From positions 19,157,001-19,221,000 of the forward strand of contig CM077594.1 in the NCBI GenBank assembly GCA_039654915.1: a stretch of DNA of 64,000 nt. Reading direction: 5' to 3'. The notes under the pieces were generated by a model that did no database searches, was not told the origin of the DNA, and was given only the letters and a program-made list of their open reading frames with translations. The DNA is from Aquilaria yunnanensis (Eukaryota > Streptophyta > Magnoliopsida > Malvales > Thymelaeaceae). The position numbers and the translations under genes are program-made. How positions within the stretch are numbered: the first letter of the stretch is position 1; every line of letters begins with the position of its first letter. This document shows, in pieces, positions 10,053 to 20,820 of this stretch.

Positions 10053-12430
10053 ATGCCTATTCCCGAGAGCTGGTAGCCTCTTTTATCTCATCCTTGCTGC
10101 ACCACCCCTAAAAAACTGGCAAGATGGAAGAAAAAGTTCTTTCTTCCTTCGTATGCCGTTACGAGGTTGCCTCGTTCTGACCAGTTTTGTTTTTCAAACT
10201 GTAACAATGAGGTTACCATTTTTCGAGCCCAACTGAAGGCCGGACTTCGGTACCCTCCTCCGAAGATGATTTGCGAGTTCTGCCAATTTCATGGCATTGC
10301 CGTAAATCAACTTCCCCCGAACTTGTACTGCTATTTTAACGCCTTCATCTGCATGTGTGGCGTCTTCGGGATAGAACCCCACTTTATTATTTTTATGCAG
10401 TACTACAAGCTCTTTGTGGTCTTGAAGGGTGGCTTTTACTTCATGCTACCTCGGGGATCTGGGAGCAAGAAATATACGTTCACCTTCGCCACCAAGGACA
10501 GCTGGCGAGGGTGGCAACAAAAATTTTTCTTTCTGAAGATGGAGGAGGCCTGGTCGCATGTTCGGACCAAATGGGCTCAGGGAAAGCTGGAGATGGATGT
10601 CGTGGATCCGAGGATACTGCTAACTCCGGAGTTGGCTCCTATCTTTAAGGACTTCGACTGCCGTATCCGTGCTGTCTTGGACTGGGGTCCCGAGGTCCCT
10701 TCGCGCTCTCTCTACCCCTTCCCCATCAATTGGAGGTTGATGACTGAAAAGGTTCTTTGGGAGTTAGGGGTAGTGAAGGAGCACAAGACGGACCTCAAGA
10801 TGCCAGCTCCTTCTATCGCCGGGAAGGATTCCTGGTTGGTGCAGCTCCTTCGGGAGGAAGTTTCTTATGAAACTTTTTATGAGAGTAAGTTATCTCTGAC
10901 TCCCGTTGTTATAGCTTTCATCTCGGACTTACGCTGATGCTTTCTTTCCTTCTCAGAGATGGGCGACGGCACTGCTGCCTTCTCCAAGTCCCTCTTCACC
11001 GGCCAAGTAGAGAAGGGCGAGCAGACGAAGAAGGCGGCTTCCCGAAGGCAGAAAACCATTGGTGCTGGAGCTTCGGCCAAACGGCCGAAGAAGACTATTC
11101 TTCCTCTCCCTTTGGAAAGTATTGAGGAGGAAAGTGTGGAGCCCGAGGTCGCTGCCATTCCGCCTTCCGAGGTTGCTGCCGACGTCTCTTCGGCCGACGT
11201 CCCTCCTCAGAGCCCCACTCCGTCGCAGGCTTTTTTGGATGCCGTGGTGGAGGGTCCTTCTACCGAGGAGCGGCGTAAACGTAAGGGTAAGGAGATCTCT
11301 ACCGAGGAGGCCCCGGCTTCTGACGATCGTCAAGGTGCCGCCAGGTTTACTTTTTCCGCCGAAGTATAATGCCTTTATTTTCCAAAGTTCTTTTTTGTTC
11401 TCACTAGCTGCTCGTTTTGCCATGCAGAGGAGTCACTTACTCCAAGTTGGGCGGCCGAACACGCCCAGAAGCGAGCTCTCCGTGATGCCAAAGTCCCGAA
11501 AGGGAAGATTTCGAATGAGCCTTTTTGGACATTTACGGAGGACATGAATTTGTTCTCCGGAGACTGCCCCCAAATGGCTAAGGAGATCGTGAAGAGGGTG
11601 CTTACTGAGGCCTCCTTCAAGGCTATTGCGGCGGCTCATCCGAGCGATGACACCCTCGCAGCGAAGGTTACCGAGCACGCTACTCAGGTATGCTGGTTTG
11701 CCCTTGAAGAATTTTTTCTAAGTGTTTGGCTTTTACTGACCTTGCCTTCATCTTTTTGCAGCTGATGGCGTACGCTGGCTACCTCAGAGTTCGGGTGGCC
11801 AGGCAGACGCAGTTCCGAAACTCGGCCTTAGAGACCTTAGAGAAAACGAAGGCCATGTGTTCGGAACTGGCCGTCAAGAACCTGCAGCTGGCTGATGCTG
11901 CGGAGAAGGAGGTTGCTGTCCTTCGGGCGGAAAAAGAGGAGATTGTGAAGGACTCCTCCAAGAAGATTTCCGACCTCGGCTCCGAGGTGGCGGGACTGCT
12001 TTCGGCCAACGAAGCGCTTCTAAATTCAAAAATGGAGTCTGAAGAACTCCTGGCGACGTTGCTGATTGAGAAGAATGCGCTTCATGCCGAGGTCGATTCC
12101 TTGAAGAAGGAGCCTGAGAAGAAGAAGAGGATAAAGGCGCTGAAGAAGGAGGTTGCGGATCTGAAGGACGAGCTCGAGGACCTTGAGGTCGAGAAGGATA
12201 AATCCGACCAAATGACCAAGGTCACCTTCTAGGACGGCTTTTGCCTTGCTCGGCACCAAGTCCTTCAGAGGTTCCCAGATCTGGACCTCTCTTTTTTGGA
12301 AGCTTTGAACATTCCCGAGGGGCCTCGGTGGTCCTAGTCGAAGATCGAGCACCTGAACCTGCCTTCCTTAATTCTGGCGCCAAAGGTGTTGGAAAAGGGC
12401 GCAAAAGCTGGTGGCTCTCGGGACACCGAG
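10053..12430 (+). pseudogene. Tat-2 antisense gene (aORF), broken
   Basis: Convergent with Tat-2 gag-pol. Predicted exons: 10053-10884 (832 nt), 10957-11344, 11428-11687 (260 nt) and 11762 onward. Introns are 72, 83 and 74 nt (donors GAGA|GTAAGT, CCAG|GTTTAC and TCAG|GTATGC; acceptors TTCTCAG, CATGCAG and TTTGCAG). The encoded product parallels the Tat-1 aORF: globular N-terminal domain, low-complexity KR/PE middle, C-terminal coiled coil (KKRIKALKKEVADLKDELED). Damage: TAG at 10074 (codon 8), a small indel near 11325 that puts exon 2 out of phase with exon 3, TAG at 12230, and TAG at 12335. The normal stop also appears lost, so the 3' end is approximate. Confidence 0.8.
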
Positions 12431-12929
12431 AACTCTTGGGCTGTTTTAGGGGCATTTTCCTTTTTTCTTCTTCTTCTTCGGGCACTTCACCTTTGTACGC
12501 CAGTTCATCTTTAATGGAGAATTTTTGGCTAAGTCTTTTTGCAAGATTTCGTGTTTCCATTGTTCCGAGCATGTTCGCTCAAGAGACTTTTTGGAAAGCC
12601 AGAAAAAATTTGACTAAGTCTTTTTGCAGGTCCTTTTATTTCCTTTTGTTCCGAACATGTTTGCTCAAGGGACTTCGAAAATCCTTCAGTCAAATTTTTT
12701 CATTTCCCCTTGTCCCGAGCACGTTCGCTCAAGAGACTTAGGAGACCTTTTGTGAGATTTTTCATTTTCCCTTGTCCCGAACATGTTCGCTCAAGAGACT
12801 TAGGAAAACTATCTCTGCTCTTTTTGTGGCGAGCACCTTTGCGGAATTCTGACTTGTACAATCTTGTACACTTGAGAATCTTTCTGTACTTAAAATATTT
12901 TTTGTACAACACAATTCTTCCGCGCGGCC
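12431..12929. repeat. Tat-2 intergenic spacer with four palindromic boxes
   Basis: Between the convergent 3' ends of the aORF and pol. Four copies of the box CGAACATGTTCG or near variants lie at 12566-12577, 12652-12663, 12716-12727 and 12778-12789. Each is followed by a CTCAAGAGACTT-like phrase (CTCAAGGGACTT in the second copy), in an imperfect tandem array with 86-, 64- and 62-bp spacing. The copy at 12778 is a perfect 12-bp palindrome. Confidence 0.8.
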
Positions 12930-15900
12930 TTAAGCATAGAATTTTTTCAAGGCATCTGAGTGCCAAGTATTTTTCAATTCTACACCTTCGGCGTTGCCAA
13001 GTCTGTACACGCCCTTTCGTACTTCGGCAAGGACTAGATAAGGTCCTTCCCAGTTCGCGCGAAGTACTCCGTGGGACGGCCTTCGGGGTGCAAAGTCAGC
13101 CTTTCGGAGAACGAGGTCTCCCTTCTTGATCCCTTTTGGCCTGGCTCGTAAGTTTATGGCCGCGGCCACTCTTTGCTGAAAGGCTTTTCTTCTCAGCTCG
13201 GCTATTTCTCTGTGTTCGCCGATGAGGTCAAGCTTTGTTCTTAGGCCGAGGTCGTTTCCACTTTCATCGAACACTTGCACCCGTATTGATGGTCGTACTA
13301 CCTCGATTGGAATGATGGCCTCTGTACCGAAGACTAGCGAAAAAGGCATTTCCCCTGTGGCTCTTCGGGGTGTTGTTCGGTAGCTCCATAATACGCTTTG
13401 GAGTTCTCCTGGCCATTTCCCTTTTGCTTCCCCCAGTCTCTTTTTCAAACCATCTTTCATGGTCCTATTAGATACTTCTACCTGCCCATTGCTTTGGGGG
13501 TGAGCTACTAAGGCGAAGTGCATCTTTATTCCGAGGTCGCTAATAAATTCCTGGAATCCTTTGTCTATGAACTGGGATCCATTGTCAGCTACTAGCACCC
13601 TCGGTATGCCAAATCTGCATACGATGTTCTTCCATTCGAACTTCTGCACTTCTTTTACCGAGATAGTCGCTAGTGGTTCTGCCTCAACCCATTTGGAGAA
13701 ATAGTCTACTGCTACAACGCAGAATTTTACGCCTCCAGGGGCTGTTGGGAGCGGCCCAATGAGATCAATGCCCCAGACTGCGAAGGGCCAGGGATAATCA
13801 GCCGAAGTCACCATTTCCAAGGGTGTCCTCTGGATATTTGCGTGTCTCTGGCAACTACCGCATTTCTGGACGAACTGCCTTGCATCCTTTCTCAGGGTAG
13901 GCCAGAAGTATCCTTGGCGAAGTATTACTGCTGCAAGGGCGTCGGTTCCGATGTGTGAACCACAAGCGCCTTCGTGTACTTCTTCGAGGATAATTTCAGT
14001 ATCCTCTTCGCCGACACACCTCTGTAGTGGGTTTGCATATCCCTGCCGATACAATTCTTCACCAATTAGGAAGAATCGACCGGAGCGTCTTCGGATTTTG
14101 GCAGCTTCACTGGGGTCTTCGGGGAGTGTATTGTCCTCGAGGTATCTCTTTATCGGGTCTTTCCAGCCTTTTCCCGAAGTTGATATGCTCAGCACTGTGA
14201 TGCTCGGGTGACCTAGCAGCTCGGTGTATACTTTTGATTTTGCCAAGCAGTCTGCCTCGGCATTATCACGTCGAGGCACGTTTTCGATTCGCATGGTATC
14301 AAACTCCCGAATGAGTTTTGCCACTAGTTCATGGTATTTTGCCAAGGTCGGGTCCTTTGCCCCATAGTCTCCTGCCGTTTGCCGAACTACTAGCTGGGAA
14401 TCGTTGTGGGCTTTTAGATTTCGCATGCCAATTCTCCTGGCTAGGCTTAATCCTGCTATGAGGGCTTCATACTCAGCCACATTGTTGGTGACGTTAAAGC
14501 TAAATTTGATAGCCTTCGTTACTTCAAGGCCTTCGGGACCTCTGATAATTACGCCAGCTCCCTGGTGTTCGGACCCCGAGGCTCCGTCAATATACAAAGT
14601 CCATTCGGGATCACCTTCGCCAGGATCCGGATGGCTGTCCTCGGTGGTGGGTACTTCGGCGATAAAGTCTGCCAGTGCTTGAGCTTTTATGGTTTTCCAA
14701 GGTTCATATGCGATGTCGTGTTCGCCAAGCTCTATACACCACTTGGAGAGCCTTCCGGAATGATCCACCTTCCTCATGACGTCCCGTAGTGGTAGACTAC
14801 TTCGGATGATGATGGGGTGAGCCTGAAAGTATGGTCGTAGTCTTCTTCCTGCTAGCACCAAGGCATATATAGCTTTTTGCAACAAAGGATACCTGATTTC
14901 GGCGCCATGTAGGGATTTGCTGACATAATAGACCGGCCATTGCTTTGGCCCCTCTTCTTTTACAAGGACCGAACTCACAGATTTTTCTGTGACGGCGAGG
15001 TATAGTACGAGCGGCTCTCCTTCGCGAGGTTGTCGCAGAGTAGGCAGGCTGGCCAAGTAGATTTTCAGTTCTTCCCAGGCCTTTTGGCAATCTTCACCCC
15101 AGGGATGGTCATCACCTCCGAGGTTGTCCTCCTTTTTTGCTGCCTTTGTGAGGACTTTGAAGAATGGCCGACACCGATCTCCGTATCTGGAAATAAACCT
15201 GCTGAGGAAGGTTATCCTTCTAGTGAGTCTCTGCACATCTTTTATTGTGGCAGGAATTCGGAACTCGAGTAGGGCCTTGATTTTTTCTGGGTTAGCATTA
15301 ATGCCTCTTTCTGATACCATGTACCCAAGAAATTTTCCCGAGGTCACTCCGAAGATGCACTTTTCGGGATTGAGACGGATCCCGAAGGTTCTGAGCTTGT
15401 GGAAGGTTTCCTTTAGATCTGCGATGTGGTCGTCAGGCAGCTTGCTTTTGACTATCATATCGTCAACATACACTTCCATGTTTTTCCCTATTTGGTCGTT
15501 AAAGACCTTGCTCATCAACCTTTGGTAGATGGCTCCTGCATTTTTAAGCTCGAAGGGCATTCTGACGTAGCAGTATGTTCCTCCCTCGGTGATGAAGGCG
15601 GTTCTTTCTTCATCTTCGGGGTTCATCCTTATTTGATGATAGCCGCTGAAGGCGTCTAAGAAACTTAGGAGCCCGTATTCGGCAGTTGAGTCTACCAATT
15701 GGTCTATCGGTGGGATAGGGTATAAGTCTTTTGGGCAAGCATCGTTCAAGTTTCTAAAGTCGATGCACATCCGGAGTTTGCTGCTTCCTTCTTTAGTAGC
15801 GATAACCACGTTGCTCAACCATTCGGGGTATTTGACCTCCCTGATGACACCAGCGTCTAACAGGCGCTGGACTTCGGTTTTGAGGAAGTTATTTTTATGG

Positions 15901-16205
15901 GCTGAGAAGCCTCGTTTCTTTTGCCGGACAGGCTTTGCTTCCGGACTTACTTTGAGGCTATGCTGTATTACGCCAGGGTTCACCCCTGGCATATCTTTCG
16001 GCGAGTAGGCAAAGAGATCTTTATTTTCCAGTAGAAAGGATACAAGTTTTTTCTTGTCACCTTCGGCCAAGCTCTTCCCTATTCGGGTAGATTGACCTGG
16101 GACAAGTTCTACTGTTTCCGTTTCCACCTTCGCGGGACTCTCTGCCTCACCCTTTTTTGGTGCTTTTGCTTCCACAGCTTGCGCAGAGTTGTTTGCTGGA
16201 GCTTT
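12930..16205 (-). pseudogene. pol: Tat-2 pol: RT, dual RNase H, integrase (frame open)
   Basis: Same frame as gag-protease upstream and separated from it only by a TGA at 16208-16206. Over 1,080 codons are open. Order: RT with YVDD in MEVYVDDMIVKS (about residues 920-923 counted from the gag ATG), gypsy RNase H (VYYVSKSLHGAEIRYPLLQK), plant-type RNase H (LYIDGASGSEHQGAGVI), integrase zinc site (CGSCQRHAN) and DDE core (VWGIDLIGP, VADNGSQF, GQVEVSNRT), ending NTWHSDALKKFYA at 12930. One suspicious change: the conserved RT motif MPFGLKNA reads MPFELKNA, Gly to Glu, which probably harms activity. Otherwise this is the best-kept pol in the window. Confidence 0.95.
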
Positions 16206-18227
16206 TCATGTTTTGACGAACACCTTCCTTACTTCGCCTTGATCTATGAAGATTTCCACATCTCCATCCTTGGCGGTGAAAGTGATGGTTAAGTACTTGA
16301 CATCAGGGCAAATGTGCAGGTTTCCCTGTGTCTGTCTTCCAAGGATGGCGTTGTACGATGAAGGGACATCCATAACGATGAACCTTGCAATTGTAGAGGC
16401 GTACAACTCTTCTGTCCCCATCACCGAAGTCCCTTTCAGCATCAACGGGAGATCGATCCAACCGAGGATGGGCAGCTCGGCCGGACCTACCCCGAAGGTA
16501 GGCGAGGTGACGGGCTTGAGGTCACTACTAGATACACCCAACCTCGGCAGTAAGTGTGAAAACAGGACGTCGGCATTTGATCCGTCATTGAGCAGCACTC
16601 TTTTGACGTCCCAGTTTCCTATTCTCGCAATGATCAACAATGGGTCGTCATGGGGAAAAATGACGACGGAACCATCCTTTCGGGCTAGCTTTTTTGTTGG
16701 ATTTTGATACTCCATGATTGCTATTTCTCTGGCCTTTCTCTTTCTTTCCGAGGATGGGAGTCCCGTCGTTATTGTCTGTATGATTCCCGCTGGAGGTGGG
16801 GGGTGCCTTTTTGGACTTCGGTTTCTCCGCCTGTCGGAGTCGTAGTCCTCGTCTTCTGCCTTTCCTTCCTCCTCTTTTCTCCCTTTCGGGGAAGGCATGC
16901 GCAGATAACGCCGAAGTTGGCCCTGTTTTATCAGCGACTCTATATACTTCTTCAATTGGAAGCAGTGTTCGGTGTCATGACCGTGGTCGCGATGAAACTG
17001 GCAGAACTTCTTCATATTCTTTCTGTTGTCAGCGGTCATGGCCCGTGGCCGCTGAACCTGCGTCCCCTGCCTTTCCATCGTCATGAGGATGTTTGTCCGT
17101 GTGGTGTTCAGGGGTGTGAAAATTGGGAGTTTTCTTCCTCGCGTCCTCCGAGGTCGGCCTGCCTGTTCGGTATGATACCCATTTTGCTGGCTGGACCCTT
17201 CGGCCCGGGCGTGATCGGACTTAGGTCCGCCCATTCTCAGTTCTTCGGCTGTCATGTGCTGTTCGGCCCTTCGGTAAAATTCACCGAGGGTGTCCGGGGG
17301 GTCCTTAAAGAACTTGTAAAACAACTGTGAGTCCCTCCGAAGGCCTCGTGTCATGGCGAGGATGCGTATTTCGGGCCGGAAGTCCGGGATGCTCAAAGCT
17401 TCCCTATTGAACCTTTCGACATAGTCGCGTATGGTCTCTCCAATTCTTTGCGCTATGTCGAACATCTTAACCGGCATCTTCGTCGTTGGCCGACTTCCGA
17501 TAAACTGCTGCGTGAAGGCTGTGGACAACTCTTGGAACTCCGTGATGGTTCCTGGGGCCAATGAATTATACCAGGCTGTTGCCGGCCCACTGAGAGTGAC
17601 CTCGAAGCATTTGCACAAGGTAGCATCGTCGGCACCGTGCATCATAGTGCTGCGTCTGTACTTGGTCAGATGGGCCTGTGGATCAGTACGGCCATCATAA
17701 GTTTCCAGCCGAGGTACTCTGAAATCACCTGGCATGGCTGCCTCAACGACATCTTGGGTGAATGGGGACTTGTCCCCACAAAAGGTCCCAGACAGCCTAG
17801 CCCAGACGGGTTTACGGGCCACTTGTTTCTCCACTCTGTCCAACCTTGCCAATATTTTCTCCATAAGGGCCGTGGCACTAGGTTCTTCTTCTGGCAGGGG
17901 GGATTGTCGGTGTCTCTTCGGGGAGCGAGTTCGGCGCTGAGAGGATGGGGACCTCGCCTCAGGCGACTGGCTCCTCCTGTGTGTGATTTTGGGTCGCCTT
18001 GACGCCGCTTGTCCCGCGAGCCGTGCCTCGAGGGGCATGTTTTCTGTTGAAGACTCCTCCCGTGGGTCTCCGGATCCCGAACTACGATGAGTTGGTTTGG
18101 GGCTTTTTTCCCGAGGGTGTGCTGGCGAAGGAGGCCTTTGGGCTTGAGCTTGTTGGGGCCACCTTCGGTCTATCTGTTGTGTCATTTCAGCCACAACAGA
18201 ACGTTGAAAGTTGTGCAGGAAGCTCAT
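16206..18227 (-). pseudogene. gag: Tat-2 gag and protease, open to a single TGA
   Basis: 673 codons from the ATG at 18227 to a TGA at 16208-16206. Gag: Q/P-rich arm, basic SR-like stretch (RRTRSPKRHRQS), capsid-like core (AWYNSLAPGTITEFQELST), then a zinc-finger-like CQFHRDHGHDTEHC. Protease: VLLNDGSNADVLFSHLLPRL with a DGS-type site, then AILGRQTQGNLHI. The TGA stands where Tat-1 has CGA, a CpG transition. The frame continues directly into pol, so without this one change the polyprotein would be 1,765 residues. Readthrough cannot be excluded but is not expected in this family. Confidence 0.94.
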
Positions 18228-18378
18228 GGTTATGACCAGAGGGCGCTCTTCCTCAGGCGTGGAAGTCCCTGGGGGGCCTTGCTCAGTGGCCGGTTGGACT
18301 TCAGGCGCGGACGGGGACCTCGGGAGTCCCTTGTCCTTAGAACGTCAAGTCTCAACGACGGCGACCCGAGGATGGTTT
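18228..18378 (-). other. Tat-2 5' leader
   Basis: About 150 nt between the primer-binding site and gag. It matches bases 1-114 of the window (Tat-1 leader) in reverse complement. No ORF. Confidence 0.75.
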
Positions 18379-18394
18379 CCCACAGACGGCACCA
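18379..18394 (-). other. Primer-binding site of Tat-2
   Basis: On the minus strand TGGTGCCGTCTGTGGG follows the 5' LTR after TT. It begins TGG, complementary to a tRNA 3' CCA. I do not assign the tRNA from memory. Confidence 0.75.
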
Positions 18395-18396
18395 AA

Positions 18397-19146
18397 TGAT
18401 GTCCGGGGACATCTTCACTGGAAGGCATGGTGACTTCCAGGGGGACTTCCTGTGAAGGAGAGCGTCTGGTGCTCGAGTTTCCCAGGGGAACGTGCCTGTA
18501 AAGCTCAGAGAAGGGGGTTAGGAGGTCCCCGGGGTGCTTTTCCGGGGAGGAGTCTCCGACCCCCAAGTCAGTTTCCTGAGAAGGTAAGGGGGAAGCACTA
18601 GAGTTTTTAGTGGACTTGCCTGCGTTTTCTCAAGGGGGAGGAGTCCAACCTTTTGCCAGGGTTTGTTTCCTGGTATTTATAGGAATGTCCAGCCCGTTCA
18701 GATCGCGACACGTGTTCGGTCGGATGTTCTCTGAATTTCTGGGCGTAGGGGACAAGTAGCCAGTGGCAGGCTCCTTGAGTCTCGAACCGAGACAGGTCAT
18801 GACAAGACCTGGACGGCGTCGGCGTGTCAAATTGCCGTTTGAGGTGACATGTAGCGTCTGTGGGCGGCATGTCAGAGGCTCCTTAAATGCTCATACCGTA
18901 CTCCCGAGGTCCCTGGCCGAGGTCGTCCTCTGGTAAGGACGATACCCCTTCGGGAAATATGCCCGCAGTTCGGGGAGTTCCCTGATTCAGGGTTCCGCCT
19001 TCGGGGAGATCCTCTTCGGCTTGCAATAGTTGATTCTCCGTTTCCGAAGGCGATCTGTTTAGTACCTCGGGGGGGCTAATAGCTTCCTCACGTTTCCTGA
19101 CGCTTCGAGTTCGGGTCAAATAGAGGCGATAGCCCTTCGGCTATCA
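18397..19146 (-). repeat. 5' LTR of Tat-2
   Basis: 750 bp, direct repeat of 8601-9351. On the minus strand it starts TGATAGCC (at 19146) and ends GGACATCA (at 18397). TATAAATA box at 18681-18674 on the minus strand. U3-R-U5 limits are not resolved. Confidence 0.96.
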
Positions 19147-19151
19147 GACGC
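19147..19151. repeat. Target-site duplication GACGC, right copy (Tat-2)
   Basis: Matches 8596-8600 exactly. Marks the point where Tat-1 sequence resumes. Confidence 0.93.
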
Positions 19152-19483
19152 GCCCTCTGTAACCGACGCGACTCTCCTCTAATGACAGTGTGCCACGTGT
19201 CAGCCGCCGTGTCAAAATAGGGGACACGCCTTCTGACACCCTTAAAAAACTGGGACGCGCCGCTCCAGGCTGACACGCCTGGCCATGAGACGCGACGTTG
19301 CACAGACCTGCAAAAGGAAAAAGGAAAGAAGTAAGTTGCCTCGAAGACACCATAAGACAGGCCATAGCTGAACAGCCCATATCTTCGGGCAAAAGGTGTA
19401 CCTTTGGCACAGGTTTTACTCCTTAAAAACTCCCAAAGAGCATCCTCGGAAAGACTACAAACCGAAGTCTCCACTTCGGCTTT
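19152..19483 (+). other. Tat-1 3' untranslated region, resumed after Tat-2
   Basis: Reads GCGCCCTCTGTAACC..., homologous in reverse complement to 9367-9700 of Tat-2. This shows it is the missing piece of Tat-1 between the aORF promoter and the polypurine tract. It contains CACGTGTCAG (19195-19204) and GGCTGACACGCC (19268-19279). No ORF. Confidence 0.85.
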
Positions 19484-19498
19484 CCAAAGGGGGGCATG
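19484..19498 (+). other. Polypurine tract of Tat-1
   Basis: CCAAAGGGGGGCATG directly before the LTR, identical to the tract of Tat-2. Confidence 0.9.
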
Positions 19499-20248
19499 TG
19501 ATAACCGAAGGGCTATCGCCTCTATCTGACCCAAACTCGGAGCATCAGGGAACGCGAGGATACTATTAGCCCCCCCGAGGTACTAAACAGATCGCCTTCA
19601 GAGATGGAAAATTAGCTATTGCAAGCCGAAGAGGATCTCCCCAAAGGTGATCCCTGAATCAGGGAACTCCCCGAACTACGGGCACATTTCCCGAAGGGGC
19701 ACCATCCGCATCAGAAGGTGACCTCGTCCAGGGACTTCGGGAGTACGGTATGAGTATTTAAGGAGCCTCTGACATGTCACCCACAGACGCTACATGTCAC
19801 CTCAAAACGGCGATTTGACACGCCGACGCCATCCCGGTCTTGTCACGACCTGTCTCCGTTTAAGACTCAAGGAGCCTGTCACCGGCTACTCACCCCCTAC
19901 GCCCAGAAACTCAAAGAACATCCGACTGAACACGTGTCGTCATCTGAACGGGCTGGGCTTCTCTATAAATACCAAGGAATAGACCCTGGCAAACGGTTCG
20001 ACTCCTCCTCCTCGAGAAAATACAGGCAAGCCCACTAAAAACTCTAGTGCTTCCCCCTTACCTTATCAGGAAACTGACTTGGGTGTCGGAGGCTCCTTCC
20101 CGGAAAAGCACCCCGGGGACCTCCTAACCCGCCTCTCTGAGCTTTTCAGGCACATTCCCCTGGGAAACCTCAACTCCAGATGCTCTCCCTCACAGGAAGT
20201 CCTCCCGGAAGTCACCATGCCTTCCAGTGAAGATGTCTCAGGGCATCA
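19499..20248 (+). repeat. 3' LTR of Tat-1
   Basis: 750 bp, starts TGATAACCGAAGGGCTATCG and ends GGGCATCA. TATAAATA at 19964-19971. Clearly diverged from the Tat-2 LTRs, so it is an older insertion. Followed at 20249 by mid-RT sequence of Tat-3. Confidence 0.94.
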
Positions 20249-20820
20249 GACCCCGAAGACGAGGAAAAAACCGCCTTCATCACCGAGGGTGGAACATATT
20301 GTTACATCAGGATGCCTTTCGGGCTAAAAAATGCAGGAGCCACTTATCAGAGGTTGGTGAGTAAGGTCTTCAGCGACCAAATATGGAGAAACATGGAAGT
20401 CTACGTCGACGACATGATAGTCAAGAGCAAGCTGTCTAACGACCATGTCGCAGATCTAAAGGAAACTTTCCACCAGCTCAGAACCTTCGGGATCCGCCTT
20501 AATCCTGAAAAGTGCATCTTCGGAGTGACCTCGGGAAAGTTTCTTGGGTACATGGTATCAGAAAGAGGCATTGATGCTAACCCGGAAAAAATCAGGGCTC
20601 TGCTCGAATTCTGAACTCCCGTCACAATAAAAGATGTGCAGAGATAACCTCTCTTAGTAGGTTTATTTCTAGATATGGAGATCGGTGCTGAGCATTCTTC
20701 AAAGTCCTCACTAAGACAGCAAAAAATAAGGGCAACCTCGGAAGTGACGATCATCCTTGAAACGAAGACTGCCAAAAGGCTTGGGAAGAACTCAAAATCT
20801 ACTTAGCACGTCTGCCCACT
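20249..20820 (+). pseudogene. pol: Tat-3 reverse transcriptase, C-terminal part, broken
   Basis: Picks up at the EEKTAFITEGG region and includes MPFGLKNAGATYQRLVSKVF, YVDD in MEVYVDDMIVKSKL and GKFLGYMVSERGI. TGA near 20614 (CGA in kin). A deletion of about 13 bp near 20645 removes part of RLTGRIT and shifts frame. Further stops lie near 20689 and 20758. Confidence 0.88.

Larger units (their letters stand above)
8601..19146 (-). mobile_element. Tat-2: complete Tat-lineage LTR retrotransposon (10.5 kb) nested in Tat-1
   Basis: Minus-strand element with both LTRs (18397-19146 is the 5' LTR, 8601-9351 the 3' LTR). It has a primer-binding site (18394-18379), gag-pol in a single frame with one TGA (18227-12930), an antisense gene on the plus strand (10053 to about 12430), a polypurine tract (9366-9352) and GACGC duplications on both sides. 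LTRs start TGAT and end ATCA. Counting by eye, the two LTRs differ at about 23 positions plus one indel in 750 bp (about 3%), mostly transitions. It is the youngest of the three Tat copies by nesting order. Confidence 0.96.
1..20248 (+). mobile_element. Tat-1: Ty3/gypsy Tat-lineage LTR retrotransposon, 5' LTR off-window, split by Tat-2
   Basis: A sense gag-pol (115-5410) is followed by a convergent antisense gene (5976-8253). The element is then interrupted at 8600 by Tat-2 and resumes at 19147 with its 3' untranslated region, polypurine tract (19484-19498) and 3' LTR (19499-20248). By comparison with Tat-2, gag begins about 170 nt after the LTR, so the 5' LTR should end roughly 56 nt before base 1. 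The dual RNase H, single-frame gag-pol layout and antisense extra ORF are known traits of the Tat clade. Gag-pol is dead: 12 in-frame stops and two frameshifts. The element sits inside the RT of Tat-3. Confidence 0.9.

Noticed and set aside
12540..12800. CRISPR-like regular repeats
   Set aside because: Palindromic boxes with uneven spacing inside a plant retrotransposon; spacers are themselves similar. No cas genes.
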